Shown: one piece after another, positions 38,448-47,386 of the stretch
Layout: each line of letters begins with the position of its first letter
How positions within the stretch are numbered: the stretch's first letter is position 1
Source: Rossellomorea vietnamensis
Lineage (GTDB): Bacteria; Bacillota; Bacilli; Bacillales; Bacillaceae_B
Direction: 5' to 3'
DNA: 64,000 nucleotides
Assembly (NCBI RefSeq): GCF_008180415.1
Contig: NZ_VTEI01000007.1
Span: 221,810 to 285,809 of the forward strand
The notes under the pieces: model-generated
The model's input: the letters and a program-made list of their open reading frames with translations, nothing else
Told to the model about the DNA's origin: nothing
Database searches by the model: none
Position numbers and translations under genes: made by a program

Positions 38448-39008
38448 TCAATCACCAAACTGGACATCGAATTCATTCAACGGCCAATAGCGCATATTCA
38501 CTTTTCCGACAATCTGTTCCTGATCGACAAATCCAAAGTAGCGGCTGTCCATACTGCTGCGCCTGTTGTCGCCCAGAACGAATACTTTCCCCTCAGGAAC
38601 GGTTTGTTCGCCTGTGATTTCCTCCAGCGTGAAGTCGCCAGTCAGTTTGGTGCCAACCATTTCCTCTTTGAACTTCTCCAAATAAGGCTCTGGCTGAGCT
38701 TCGCCATTTACATATAATTTATCATCTTTGTATTCCACGGTATCCCCGGGCAGTCCGATGATGCGTTTGACATAATCTTCAGTTTCGCTTGCATGAAATA
38801 CTACAACGTCATAACGATGAAGTTCTCCTACCTGATAGCCAATCTTGTTGACAACAAGCTTATTGCCATCCTCAAGGGTTGGCATCATGGATTCTCCTTC
38901 AACAACATAGTTTGAAAACAGGAAAGTCCTGATGACTACAAATATAATCAATCCGATTCCTAAAGCTTTCACCCATTCAAGACTCTCTCTTTTTATGCTG
39001 TCTCTCAA
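38448..39008 (-). CDS. sipV: type I signal peptidase (SipV-like)
   Basis: 186 aa. One N-terminal membrane helix (about 14-31), then the catalytic serine in EGESMMPTL (Ser40) and the general-base lysine in YVKRIIGLPGD (Lys81), and the GDNRRSSMDSR box. It cleaves signal peptides of exported proteins on the outer membrane face. A TTG start follows GTAGGAGG. It sits 20 nt downstream of the YhjE-like gene, as sipV does in B. subtilis, which supports the name over sipS/sipT. Confidence 0.9.
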   Translation of the reverse strand: MRDSIKRESLEWVKALGIGLIIFVVIRTFLFSNYVVEGESMMPTLEDGNKLVVNKIGYQVGELHRYDVVVFHASETEDYVKRIIGLPGDTVEYKDDKLYVNGEAQPEPYLEKFKEEMVGTKLTGDFTLEEITGEQTVPEGKVFVLGDNRRSSMDSRYFGFVDQEQIVGKVNMRYWPLNEFDVQFGD

Positions 39009-39028
39009 TCTAATTCCTCCTACCCAGG

Positions 39029-39646
39029 TTACCCGCGGGAGTGATCTTTTTCTACTTTTTTGTTGATTCGGGCTTCCACCCGTTTACCTCCAATCCAAAG
39101 AACGAAGATACCTGCCAGTACCAGTGCAGTACGCAATGGTTGTTGAAATAATGATACAATATCGTGGCCGATAAAGCTAATGGTGAAAATCATCACGGCT
39201 TTTCCGGCTGCGACGGCGAGCATATATTGAAAAATATTGATTCCCGACAAGCCAGCCACGATATTGACCAGGGCCGATGGTGTAAAAGGAAAGCATAACA
39301 ATAAGAAAAGCGGACCAAATCCGTGGCGGTCAACCCACTTCGTCAAACGGTGAACCTGCTTGTTGTTTTTTAAAAAACGGAAAATACGGGCTTGGCCATA
39401 TTTTCTCACCAATAAAAACACAATCAATGCACCCAGCGAGGCACCTAACCAGGAAAACAGAAAGCCAAACCACAAGCCGAATGCATTCACATTTGCCAGA
39501 ACAAAAACAAACAGCGGCAGAAACGGCAGGAAAGCTTCAAGCATTGGCAGCAGAATGCCTGGCAAAGGACCGAACGAACGATACTCCTCTATTAAATTCA
39601 TAATATTTTCAAGTGTGAACCATGCTTTTATCATCTCAATATCCAT
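39029..39646 (-). CDS. yhjE: TVP38/TMEM64 (SNARE-associated) membrane protein, YhjE-like
   Basis: 205 aa with about five hydrophobic segments. The domain has GLWFGFLFSWLGASLGALIVF and a C-terminal PFTPSALVNIVAGLS loop typical of the family, now regarded as lipid scramblase-like. The start at 39646 has AGGGGAAAG upstream; a longer frame to 39712 lacks a site. It is co-directional with, and just upstream of, sipV, as in B. subtilis. Confidence 0.85.
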   Translation of the reverse strand: MDIEMIKAWFTLENIMNLIEEYRSFGPLPGILLPMLEAFLPFLPLFVFVLANVNAFGLWFGFLFSWLGASLGALIVFLLVRKYGQARIFRFLKNNKQVHRLTKWVDRHGFGPLFLLLCFPFTPSALVNIVAGLSGINIFQYMLAVAAGKAVMIFTISFIGHDIVSLFQQPLRTALVLAGIFVLWIGGKRVEARINKKVEKDHSRG

Positions 39647-39879
39647 ACTATATCTTTCCCCTAAATATTCATAGAACAAAACCAGTTTTTTAATTTTTCT
39701 TCGCAGTGACACTCTCAGTACGCATTACTATTAGGGAAGAGAATAGAATAGACTGGTTATTCACTAACTAAATACCCGAATTGCGTAAATTCTTAGTATT
39801 TAGTAAAAGTATATCATAGGTGCTTGCTTTTCTTTATATTGTTACGAAAATGAAATATCATTTACACTGCACCCTGCAC

Positions 39880-39922
39880 AAAAAATATCCGGCAAAAGCA
39901 TTCTAGCTCTTTTACCGGATAT
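39880..39922 (-). terminator. terminator of the yuxL-like gene
   Basis: On the minus strand ATATCCGGTAAAAG pairs with CTTTTGCCGGATAT around a 10-nt loop, followed by TTTTTTG. Confidence 0.9.
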
Positions 39923-39934
39923 CTCTTCATAACA

Positions 39935-41908
39935 TCAGATATACTTGCCAAACCAATCTTTAATATAATTCAATCTGGCCACTCTCAAATTAGGTTTGCC
40001 GTTCCTTGAAAGGTTATGATTCGATTCAGGGAACCTCACCATCTCAGTTTCTTTCCCCTGCCTTTTGACAGCAATATACAGCTGCTCCGCCTGTTCTATC
40101 GGGCATCGGTAATCTTTTTCGCTGTGAAGGATCAGGAGCGGTGTATTAATATTCTTCGCATAAGCAAGAGGCGAGTGTTTCCAAAGCTTTTCTATATCAT
40201 TCAGGCCGGCCTCTATCTGCCATTCTGAAAAGTAGTATCCGATGTCACTGACACCATAGAAACTCACCCAGTTTGAAATCGACCTTTGCGTGACAGCTGC
40301 TTTGAATCGATCAGTATGGCCTACAATCCAGTTTGTCATAAAACCACCGTAGCTGCCGCCCGTGATCCCCAGTCTGTCCTTATCGATAAAGTCATATTTT
40401 TCGATAACATGATTTACGGCTGCCATTACATCCTCATAGTCTCCGCCGCCATAGTCCCCTCTGACAGCATCCACGAATGTCTGACCGTAGCCATGGCTTC
40501 CCCGAGGATTGATGAAGAGAACAGCATATCCTTCAGCTGCAAGCATCTGGAACTCCTGATAATAGGTATTCCCGTACATCATATGAGGACCGCCATGGAC
40601 TTCAACAATCAAACCGCATTTCTCTCCTTCTTTAAGGTTTGCAGGCTTCATCAGCCAGCCTTTCACTTCCCGATCATCACTGCTCTTAAAAGTGATAGCT
40701 TCTGTTTTCGAAAGCTCCACTTCTGATAGAAATTCTTCATTGACTGACGTTAGCTGCTTCAAGCTGCCTGAGGGAATATCAAGTATGAACAGGTCGCCTG
40801 GGAGTTCCGGGTTACTGATGGCGGCAATAGCTTTTTGATTTTCGGCATCCAAATCAAATCCGTAAATATGCTGGTCATCCAATAATGCCGGGTAGAGGGC
40901 ACCGTCCCGATTTCCGTAATAAAGCACGGTGTTTCCATTGTCGGAGGCAAGAAAATAAAAGCTTTGATTATCCGACGCCCATTGGATTCCCGGATTCGAG
41001 ACTCCCTGCTGAAAATCAATGACCATGAAATCGCCAACCGGGCTGTCCAATTCGCTTGTCAGGCAGCTTAACGATTCTGTTTCCATCTCATACAGCCATA
41101 CCTTCGTCTGAGTAGCATTCTGATACTCTTTTTCATGTCCAAGAAGAGCGATGAAGCGGCTGTCTGGCGACCAGGCTGCGTTCCCGAAATACCCCGTTCC
41201 TCCCGTTACCTTTTTCTCCGTACCGTTTTCTGCATCATATAAGAACAAATCGGTTTGAAAAGATGTATCCAGGTCGGTGCTTTTATCAGCACCATACGCT
41301 ATGTACTTGCCATCGGGCGACCAGGATTGCAGGGAGTAGTCAACTTCCCCTTCCGTAATTTCCTTCATCTCCAACGTTTTGAGATCCATGACCGCAATAT
41401 GGCTTCTCTTACCGCTGAAAAACCCGCTGTCATCCGATTTATATTTCATCTTCTTGACTTCAAGCGGCTGCGGGATTTTTTCCTCTTCCTCTCCTTCTGT
41501 CAGAGTCTCCCCTTCTTTTAAAGCTGCAGAGAAGGCAATTTTCGTGCCGCATGGAGACCATAACGGCTGTGATGCACCGTTCGGGCAGTGAGTAAGCTGC
41601 TGCGCTTCCCCGCCGTTTACTGACAGTAAGTACAATTGGCTTTTGCCGGAACGGTCTGATACAAAAACAATATCTTTCCCATCCGGAGACCAGCGTGGAG
41701 AACTGTTCCGGTTTTCTCCGAAAGTCCACTGGCGGCTGGTTCCCTTATCAATATTTAAATGGTACAAATTAGATATGTAAACGTTCTTCTCCTGATCCAT
41801 TTCAGTTAACACATAGACGGCTTCATTTCCGTGAGGTGAAAACTTTGGGTCTGAAACCGACTTCAAAGCATATAAATCTTCTGCCGTGATTCCTCTTTTG
41901 TTTGTCAA
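39935..41908 (-). CDS. yuxL: S9 family prolyl-oligopeptidase-type peptidase (YuxL-like)
   Basis: 657 aa, no signal peptide. An N-terminal TolB/WD-like propeller (about 10-390) carries repeated WSPDGK blades. The C-terminal alpha/beta hydrolase has the catalytic serine in GGSYGGFM and the histidine in ESNHNLSR. It should cleave short peptides or act as an acylaminoacyl peptidase in the cytoplasm. Length and layout equal B. subtilis YuxL. It appears to be a single gene with its own terminator. Confidence 0.88.
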   Translation of the reverse strand: MTNKRGITAEDLYALKSVSDPKFSPHGNEAVYVLTEMDQEKNVYISNLYHLNIDKGTSRQWTFGENRNSSPRWSPDGKDIVFVSDRSGKSQLYLLSVNGGEAQQLTHCPNGASQPLWSPCGTKIAFSAALKEGETLTEGEEEEKIPQPLEVKKMKYKSDDSGFFSGKRSHIAVMDLKTLEMKEITEGEVDYSLQSWSPDGKYIAYGADKSTDLDTSFQTDLFLYDAENGTEKKVTGGTGYFGNAAWSPDSRFIALLGHEKEYQNATQTKVWLYEMETESLSCLTSELDSPVGDFMVIDFQQGVSNPGIQWASDNQSFYFLASDNGNTVLYYGNRDGALYPALLDDQHIYGFDLDAENQKAIAAISNPELPGDLFILDIPSGSLKQLTSVNEEFLSEVELSKTEAITFKSSDDREVKGWLMKPANLKEGEKCGLIVEVHGGPHMMYGNTYYQEFQMLAAEGYAVLFINPRGSHGYGQTFVDAVRGDYGGGDYEDVMAAVNHVIEKYDFIDKDRLGITGGSYGGFMTNWIVGHTDRFKAAVTQRSISNWVSFYGVSDIGYYFSEWQIEAGLNDIEKLWKHSPLAYAKNINTPLLILHSEKDYRCPIEQAEQLYIAVKRQGKETEMVRFPESNHNLSRNGKPNLRVARLNYIKDWFGKYI

Positions 41909-42347
41909 AACGCCAACTCCCTTTCAAATAAATGGTTACCCTATTTTAAAAAGTTCGACAGTCCGGGCGCAAATCCTTTGTCTGCGGAATTTTTTGCATT
42001 TTGGGGGAGATTTTTTCTATAGTCTGTTTTTTCAAAGTGTTCTTGGAGCTTAAGGTGTGCAGTCTCCTGCGGAACTAGCGGACCCGCTCAACACCCAGAC
42101 CACCGGGAACGTGCATTTGAAGTCTGAACCCTTCTAATGCCAACCCCTTATTATGAAAAAGTGTTTTGATTTCCCTCCATTTGAGCAGTTCAATCTGATT
42201 AGATTTAGAAATATTCAACCATACTATAAAAAAAGATTTCAATTCGACCTTATTCTTCAATATTGGATATTGATAAATCCGTAAAAAGTACGTACAATAA
42301 AAATACGAACACACGTTCTTAAATTCCTTATAAAAAGGAGCATAATT
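41909..42347. other. gene-free region with a MITE-core remnant
   Basis: Positions 42028-42110 (GTTCTTGGAGCTTAAGG, CTCCTGCGGAACTAGCGGAC) align by eye with the core of the MITE-like family at 33.6 and 53.8 kb, but no complete terminal repeats remain. The rest is AT-rich and should hold the promoters of the two divergent neighbours. Confidence 0.5.
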
Positions 42348-42737
42348 ATGACCAGGATATCTGAGGAAGATCGAAACATCTTAGAGCAGGCGATTTACCT
42401 GCCCATGGTCTTGACTGTGCTGGACAGGGATTTCACGGTTGTGGAGAAGAGTCCCTTCAAACTGAAAAGGCCCTACCTGGAACTGATTGAGGAAACAATG
42501 AAGGTCATCCAGAGTGAACTTGCAAGTGTGAAGAAGCACATGAAACTCAACGGAATGAAAGTGGAAAGAATTAAATCGGACGATGCCTTCACCATGTATC
42601 TATTTCTCTACAAAGGATACGAAGAGCATCACAACTACTTCAATCCCCGGCTGCGCAACAGGGTCGAGGATTTGCTGAGGCACTACTTGTATCAGCGCTT
42701 CCTAAGCACCCAGGCCCCCAAAAGCAAAAAAGCGTGA
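42348..42737 (+). CDS. conserved Bacillus protein, probably YhjD-like
   Basis: 129 aa, soluble, basic C-terminal tail. The KRPYLELIEETMKVIQ region and the FLYKGYEEHHNYFNPRLRN block look like conserved family features. Its place between yhjE-sipV and comK suggests the YhjD group, which has no known function. AAAAGGAG precedes the ATG. The stop codon lies inside the shared terminator stem with comK. Confidence 0.7.
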   Translation: MTRISEEDRNILEQAIYLPMVLTVLDRDFTVVEKSPFKLKRPYLELIEETMKVIQSELASVKKHMKLNGMKVERIKSDDAFTMYLFLYKGYEEHHNYFNPRLRNRVEDLLRHYLYQRFLSTQAPKSKKA

Positions 42738-42750
42738 GGCATCTCACGCT
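42731..42750. terminator. terminator between yhjD-like gene and comK
   Basis: Perfect AGCGTGAG / CTCACGCT with a GCAT loop. TTTTTTGC follows on the minus strand (comK side), with only TTAAG on the plus strand. It overlaps the stop codon of the plus-strand gene. Confidence 0.85.
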
Positions 42751-42806
42751 TTAAGCTGTTGGCCAAACAACTGCCTTCTCAGCAATAAGGCGGGTTTAAG
42801 CAACTC

Positions 42807-43391
42807 TTATACATCCTCCCCCGAGGTTTTCTGTCCCCAGGCATACACCGGCACATGCTCGGAGGCTCTCCCTGGATAGGCTGCAAAATTCTGCGACGGA
42901 GACTTTCTGTCAGCATTCAAGATCCTATGCTGAAAGTTGATCCGGAGCATTGCCGTCCTCATCATCTGCGCCTCAAAGCTGGCAAATGACATGGGCAGGC
43001 TTAAACTCCTGCGGTTCCGGAATGTGACGCTAATCTCTTTGCTGTTTAATTTAGTATAGGAAAGTACGTGATCATGGGATATCCAAATGCATTCTGATTT
43101 GGCTGGTGAAGTGGTAGGGAACAAATAAATAGACGAATGAGGATCTACAATGATGGGGGCTTTATGGGTAATGCCTGTTAACCGCTTCGTTCCGTCTTTT
43201 CTTCCCTGATAGGAAGACCCGAAAAACTCACAGCTTTTCTTGATAATTTCAAAGGGTTTAAAGGGAGATACTAAGGTTTCATTTCCTTCATGGATTTCCG
43301 TATAAGTCCGGGTTCCATATTCTATTGGCATAATCAACATCGTATAAGGGTTGATTTCATATTCTTCGATTATACGAGATTTTTCGACCAT
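42807..43391 (-). CDS. comK: competence transcription factor ComK
   Basis: 194 aa, close to the 192 aa of B. subtilis ComK. The segment INPYTMLIMPIEYG and the central GSSYQGRKDGTKRLTGITHKAP are characteristic. ComK switches on DNA-uptake genes by binding AT-boxes, and activates itself. The start at 43391 follows GAGGAGG; an in-frame ATG at 43442 is ignored. An AT-box lies near 43548-43560, and a type I repeat has replaced the sequence immediately beyond it. Confidence 0.93.
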   Translation of the reverse strand: MVEKSRIIEEYEINPYTMLIMPIEYGTRTYTEIHEGNETLVSPFKPFEIIKKSCEFFGSSYQGRKDGTKRLTGITHKAPIIVDPHSSIYLFPTTSPAKSECIWISHDHVLSYTKLNSKEISVTFRNRRSLSLPMSFASFEAQMMRTAMLRINFQHRILNADRKSPSQNFAAYPGRASEHVPVYAWGQKTSGEDV

Positions 43392-43547
43392 TTTTTCGCC
43401 TCCTCTACATTTTTCTCTAATAGAATAGCATAATATTCCCAAAATAACACTTCTTTTCCATTAAATATTCCAAATTTGTCCACTAAATAATTATCAGAAA
43501 ATTAAAATATTTTCGTTGTTTTCTTATGACTTTTCTCATATAATATA

Positions 43548-43560
43548 AAAAAGTTCTTTT
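43548..43560 (-). promoter_or_regulatory. single ComK AT-box candidate
   Basis: AAAA-N5-TTTT, about 160 nt upstream of comK. ComK sites need two such boxes at fixed spacing; I do not find a good partner at 8, 18 or 31 nt. It may be a degenerate autoregulatory site. Confidence 0.3.
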
Positions 43561-43565
43561 AAAAC

Positions 43566-43742
43566 AAAAGCGGAAGCGCCTTGGTCAGCCCCGACAGGCA
43601 AATGTTCCAAAGAGAAAAAAAGGCGCTCTATCCTTTTATTCTCTTTGGGTTATTTGACCCCGAGGGGCTAGGCGCTGAAGCTGGCCGGAACAAAAGCGGA
43701 AGCGCCTTGTCCAGCTCCGACAGGCAAATGTTCCAAAGAGAT
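43566..43742 (+). repeat. structured intergenic repeat, type I, one full and one truncated copy
   Basis: Full copy 43566-43688 with AGCGCC/GGCGCT (43575-43580 with 43671-43676), AGCCCC/GGGGCT (43587-43592 with 43664-43669) and CCAAAGAGAA/TTCTCTTTGG (43607-43616 with 43639-43648). The second copy, from 43693, stops after AAAGAGA at about 43742. It lies upstream of comK. Confidence 0.85.
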
Positions 43743-43930
43743 TGTCTTTATTCAGGTCAGACAGGCAAGGCAAACACCATCCAACCGGCATATGCTGTAT
43801 GAGATTCTGTAACAGATCTTAAATCAGCAATTGATTACATCATCACCCGTCTATATCGTATAGCTTAGTATCCTTCCGAAACTTATCGTCCAGGTGTCAT
43901 GTGTTAATCGGGTTCTGTGGAATCTGCTTT

Positions 43931-44129
43931 TTAAAAGCTGTTTTCGCATATATCGTTGCTTTCAGAAAAATCCTAAAAGCCGGATTTTTCCCTGGATACT
44001 AAGGTCTTTCGCTCTGAACGAAGAGAGAAGCTCGTTTCTCTCTGCTTAACAGGATTTTCAGATTCATTATGGCGCTGTCTTCGATATTAAAATCAAATGG
44101 CCACAAAGTTTACGAAAAGAGCCTTAAAA
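43931..44129. mobile_element. MITE-like element, AT-rich core
   Basis: Left end AGCTGTTTTCGCATATATCG; the right end on the other strand reads GGCTCTTTTCGTAAACTTTG. The interior is palindromic: AAAATCCT pairs with AGGATTTT and AGAGAGAA with TTTCTCTCT. TTAAAA occurs at both borders. It ends 24 nt before the IDEAL-domain gene. Confidence 0.7.
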
Positions 44130-44152
44130 AAAGACTTCAGAGGTGAGCTTAA

Positions 44153-44392
44153 ATGGATAAAAAGAAAACTTATTCAGAAATGATGAAGGCTTGTGCAATG
44201 TCACGGAAAACAGCCACCGATATGACTTTAACTGAGATATATGTGGATATGATTTTAAATGAATTGAACTTAGTCAATCAAAAACGAAAGCTGCAAGAAG
44301 AATTGGACTCCGCTCTCGACCAGCGGGACAAGAAAAAATTCATGGAATTATCACAGCAGCTGAAAAAAATGACAGAGGAATACGGTATATAA
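44153..44392 (+). CDS. IDEAL-domain protein (YhzC-like)
   Basis: 79 aa. The C-terminal half (EIYVDMILNELNLVNQKRKLQEELDS..., residues about 27-70) fits the IDEAL domain: a helix starting with the I-D/N-E-A/L-type motif followed by a basic/acidic helix. B. subtilis YhzC, beside comK, belongs to this group. The role is unknown, perhaps protein-protein interaction. GAGGTGAGC is the ribosome site, and a strong terminator follows. Confidence 0.8.
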   Translation: MDKKKTYSEMMKACAMSRKTATDMTLTEIYVDMILNELNLVNQKRKLQEELDSALDQRDKKKFMELSQQLKKMTEEYGI

Positions 44393-44395
44393 AAC

Positions 44396-44422
44396 ATGGA
44401 CTGACTCAAAAAGTCAGTCCAT
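44396..44422. terminator. terminator of the IDEAL gene
   Basis: ATGGACTGACT / AGTCAGTCCAT with a 5-nt loop, then CTTTCATTT. It may also end the convergent coiled-coil gene. Confidence 0.9.
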
Positions 44423-44429
44423 CTTTCAT

Positions 44430-45365
44430 TTAGGCGTTCTCGAGATTTATTTTCTTCTTCTCTTCTGTCTCTTCTATTTCTTCAGCCAGTTTATTCGCAT
44501 TTTGCCCCAGCTTCGCAGAAAGACTGCGCAGCTCTCTTCTTGTTTCGCCCACCCCAGCAACTGTACGGCTGATTTTATCTTGAACCATCATATCGGAGAA
44601 AAAGTTATCGAAAAACAGATCGGTCATATTTAAAAAGCCCGAAGTCTCCAGGGTTTGCGTGGATTCCATATTCAGGTCCGCCAATTCTTTTTCAAGCTTC
44701 TTCAGGTATCTCTGTGCTTCGTGAAGTGATCTTTGGGCTTCATCCATTTTTGAACGTTTGGCGGCACTGGAGATAATTCCTCCTCCGACCATATCAACCA
44801 TTCCCCAGTTCCCCGCACTTTCAAGCGAAGCTGCTGCAGAGTCCAATTTCAGAAGCGCCATGGCAGCTGCATCTTCAGCTTCCTTCACTTCTTTCAGCTG
44901 AGTTTTAAATTCAGCTGACTGTTCAGCAAGGTTAAATAACAGCTGGCTTAATGGTGAAGAAGAATCATGAATCATTTGTTCTTTCGTTTCAAGCAGAAGC
45001 TCATACCGGGACTGGGGAGATCCCAGCTCCGTGAGTTTACTGGAAACTTCCTGATCTTCCTGGAGAAGTTCCTCCAAGGTCTGCTTCCACTCATCAACTC
45101 GAAGCTTTGCTTTAACAGCCTCTTCCTTTTCCTTTTGAAGACGCTCCTCTTTTTTTCCTGTCATCGCCAGCAGCAGCCCTGTTAAAGTCCACTCTTCAAG
45201 CTTGTCTACATCACGGTTTTCTTTTTGCAGTTCTCTTTTCAACTTATCCAGCTTGCCTTGTACCTCATTAATTTCTTTTTCAAGGCTGCTTTGCTGATCC
45301 GACCACTTTCTATGTAATCTTAAGTCTTCTTTAACCTTTTCAAGTCGAGAATTGATTTCTTCCAT
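44430..45365 (-). CDS. coiled-coil protein of unknown function
   Basis: 311 aa, no signal peptide. Long coiled coils cover about 1-55, 75-115 and 205-235, with a small glycine-rich patch (MVDMVGGGIISSAAKRSKMD, about 193-212) and a conserved-looking FFDNFFSDMMVQDKI near 255. I do not recognise a named family. The start at 45365 follows GGGAGGG by 9 nt; that ribosome site lies inside a strong hairpin. The protein could be a scaffold or membrane-associated factor, but nothing indicates a process. Confidence 0.75.
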   Translation of the reverse strand: MEEINSRLEKVKEDLRLHRKWSDQQSSLEKEINEVQGKLDKLKRELQKENRDVDKLEEWTLTGLLLAMTGKKEERLQKEKEEAVKAKLRVDEWKQTLEELLQEDQEVSSKLTELGSPQSRYELLLETKEQMIHDSSSPLSQLLFNLAEQSAEFKTQLKEVKEAEDAAAMALLKLDSAAASLESAGNWGMVDMVGGGIISSAAKRSKMDEAQRSLHEAQRYLKKLEKELADLNMESTQTLETSGFLNMTDLFFDNFFSDMMVQDKISRTVAGVGETRRELRSLSAKLGQNANKLAEEIEETEEKKKINLENA

Positions 45366-45369
45366 AATA

Positions 45370-45418
45370 AAAATCCCTCCCATTGTCTGTACTATTACAT
45401 ACGGATGGGAGGGATTTT
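45370..45418 (-). terminator. terminator-like hairpin that buries the next gene's ribosome site
   Basis: Perfect 14-bp arms AAAATCCCTCCCAT and ATGGGAGGGATTTT around a 21-nt loop, followed on the minus strand by TTATT. The 3' arm contains GGGAGGG, the Shine-Dalgarno of the coiled-coil gene that starts at 45365. It lies 8 nt after the yhfN stop. Confidence 0.85.
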
Positions 45419-45426
45419 AGTTTCAC

Positions 45427-46683
45427 TTATTCTTCTTCATATTCCTCCAGCATGATCAGTCTTTCAAGCATTGTCGGATGTCCGTATCTGAAAACTTTGA
45501 CCAGGAGAGGAGGATTGACCTGGCTCAAGCCCACCCTCGACAGCTCTTGGAAGGAGGAAATGGCGGCTTCCTTATCTCCCGTCATTTCAATGGCATAACG
45601 ATCGGCACGAGTCTCTTGATATCGGGATATATAATTTGAGAACGGGCTGATCGTGAACATGAGCATAGAGGTGATCACCAGGAACAGCGGAAGCGAACTC
45701 AGGCTGGAGACTCTTTCCACCTTCACCTTGTCTCCATGTCTGCCGACAATAAAATTCATCAGTTTCGCGGCGATCCACAAACCGAAGAATGAAAAAGTAA
45801 GGTACAAGGCTATTCCGATATATATATGCTTTTCGACATAGTGAGCCATTTCATGTGCCATGACAAACAGGATTTCTCTTTCCGAGAGTTTGTTGATGGT
45901 CGTATCCCATAGTACAATTCTTGAATTCGACCCAACTCCTGTCACATAGGCGTTAAGCGAGTTTGTCTTCGAGGACATATCGACTTCATAAACATGATCA
46001 GCCGGGATATTTGCACGATCAGCAATGTCCAGGATTTTTTCTTCGAGAACCTTATCCTTCAAAGGGGTAAAGTCGTTATACAAAGGATCAATCAGGACAG
46101 GCTGGATGAACATCATGAAAATACTGAATGGAACAGACAAAGCCCATGCAGCAAGCCACCATCTCTTAGGAAACTTCCGTATCAGCCAGTATAGAACGGA
46201 AACAATGATGAACATCGTCAGGTAATTCACCCAGAAGTCAGTCAATTCATCCTTCATCCACTCAGAGAAGGTCTGTGTAGAAATAGCATAGTCCCTCGAG
46301 ATTCTGTAAGAAATATATTGAAAAGGAAAAATCACCACATTGGAAAGCAGCGAAAGCCAGAACAGATAAATCCCCGTCTGAAGTATTTTATATTTAGATG
46401 TGGACTGGGACCAGCGTTGGAATGCCTTCGAAACCCCCAGTATCAATATCAGAAAATAAAACAGCCATTCATATGGGGTGGACAGAAAGAACAATAAGTT
46501 CTTTATCTTCGAATACTCTTCACTCAGCATCAGTTCCCTGCCGTTCATAAACGTTTCCGGATCGGCACTGCTGCCTTTATAAACATCAGGCAAAGATGAA
46601 TCCGCTAAAAAGTAAAGATAAACGTAAAAAAAGATCCCTAACAGCAAATATAACAACACAGCCCTGAAAGCCCATTTACGCAA
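45427..46683 (-). CDS. yhfN: M48-family (CAAX prenyl protease type) zinc metalloprotease, YhfN-like
   Basis: 418 aa with several membrane helices. The zinc motif is HEMAHYVEKH (HExxH) near residue 278, and the third ligand lies in ETRADRYAIEMTGD. It would degrade or process membrane proteins at the cytoplasmic face, like Ste24/HtpX relatives. Its size and its place in the yhf gene order match B. subtilis YhfN. Hydrophobic N-terminal extension helices precede the peptidase domain, as in Ste24. Confidence 0.9.
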   Translation of the reverse strand: MRKWAFRAVLLYLLLGIFFYVYLYFLADSSLPDVYKGSSADPETFMNGRELMLSEEYSKIKNLLFFLSTPYEWLFYFLILILGVSKAFQRWSQSTSKYKILQTGIYLFWLSLLSNVVIFPFQYISYRISRDYAISTQTFSEWMKDELTDFWVNYLTMFIIVSVLYWLIRKFPKRWWLAAWALSVPFSIFMMFIQPVLIDPLYNDFTPLKDKVLEEKILDIADRANIPADHVYEVDMSSKTNSLNAYVTGVGSNSRIVLWDTTINKLSEREILFVMAHEMAHYVEKHIYIGIALYLTFSFFGLWIAAKLMNFIVGRHGDKVKVERVSSLSSLPLFLVITSMLMFTISPFSNYISRYQETRADRYAIEMTGDKEAAISSFQELSRVGLSQVNPPLLVKVFRYGHPTMLERLIMLEEYEEE

Positions 46684-46771
46684 TACTTGTTCCTCCTTTC
46701 ATTCCTCTATACTATATGTAATAACATGTCCTAAAGAATAGAACAACCAGTTCCAACAAACTCCTCTTAGT

Positions 46772-47098
46772 TTACCACTTAGGGAAAAACATATTTAACA
46801 TCACGAAAGATGGAAGTGTCATACTATCGACTTCTTTCAAGAATGAATAGTTCTTTTTGAGCTCTCGAACAGCTTTGATGGATTGGTTCTTGTTGAAAAA
46901 TTCACCTTTCCAATTGTTCTGCGAAAGCTGTCCATTCTGTACCATTTCATTTACGATAGACCAATAAGCGTCTTTGTTCTTTTGTTTCCCAACAAAATAG
47001 TTGTAGATGAACCGGGAACAACCGAACGTTTTATTGATTAATTCAGTCTGTTCATGATTTGGATAGATCCTGAATTTAAAGGTTTTTTTAACATTCAA
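46772..47098 (-). pseudogene. truncated TnpB/OrfB (IS200/IS605-type)
   Basis: 108 aa retaining only the N-terminal domain of TnpB: FKFRIYPNHEQTELINKTFGCSRFIYNYF is typical. The reading changes after DSMTL, where full proteins continue for about 250 residues to the RuvC centre, so no nuclease is made. The start is TTG, with ACAAGGAGG upstream. No TnpA is nearby. It is the remnant of an insertion element between yhfN and azlD. Confidence 0.85.
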
Positions 47099-47185
47099 AT
47101 GGTTTCACCTCCTTGTAGTAATTATACCAAGAAAGATGGCACCATAGGAACATATGTTTCTTTCGAAGTTTTTTTGTAGAGCCCA

Positions 47186-47345
47186 AAAGGCAGGCGATTC
47201 ATCTCCCCCTTATCGATGGGCTATGCCCTTCACACGCTTGAAGAGGGAGTTTTCTCGCGATTTTTTAGATAAAATAACCTGCCTTGTGTTTCTCAAAAGA
47301 GACTCACAGCCTGGGAGCCGTGTACCTCGAGTGAACAGCCTCCTC
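47186..47345. other. structured segment beside the TnpB remnant
   Basis: Contains AAGGCAGG/CCTGCCTT about 90 nt apart, GGGCTATGCCC, and CTCCC/GGGAG closing arms around 47204-47255. Such subterminal hairpins are usual in IS200/IS605-type ends and in TnpB guide RNAs, but it lies on the 5' side of the tnpB fragment. The assignment is uncertain. Confidence 0.35.
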
Positions 47346-47386
47346 AAAAACTGATCTAAAAAAGAGAAGAATCCAAAGACCCTTCC

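Noticed and set aside
43581..43802. 73-aa plus-strand frame
   Set aside because: It lies wholly in type I repeats upstream of comK and has no ribosome site.
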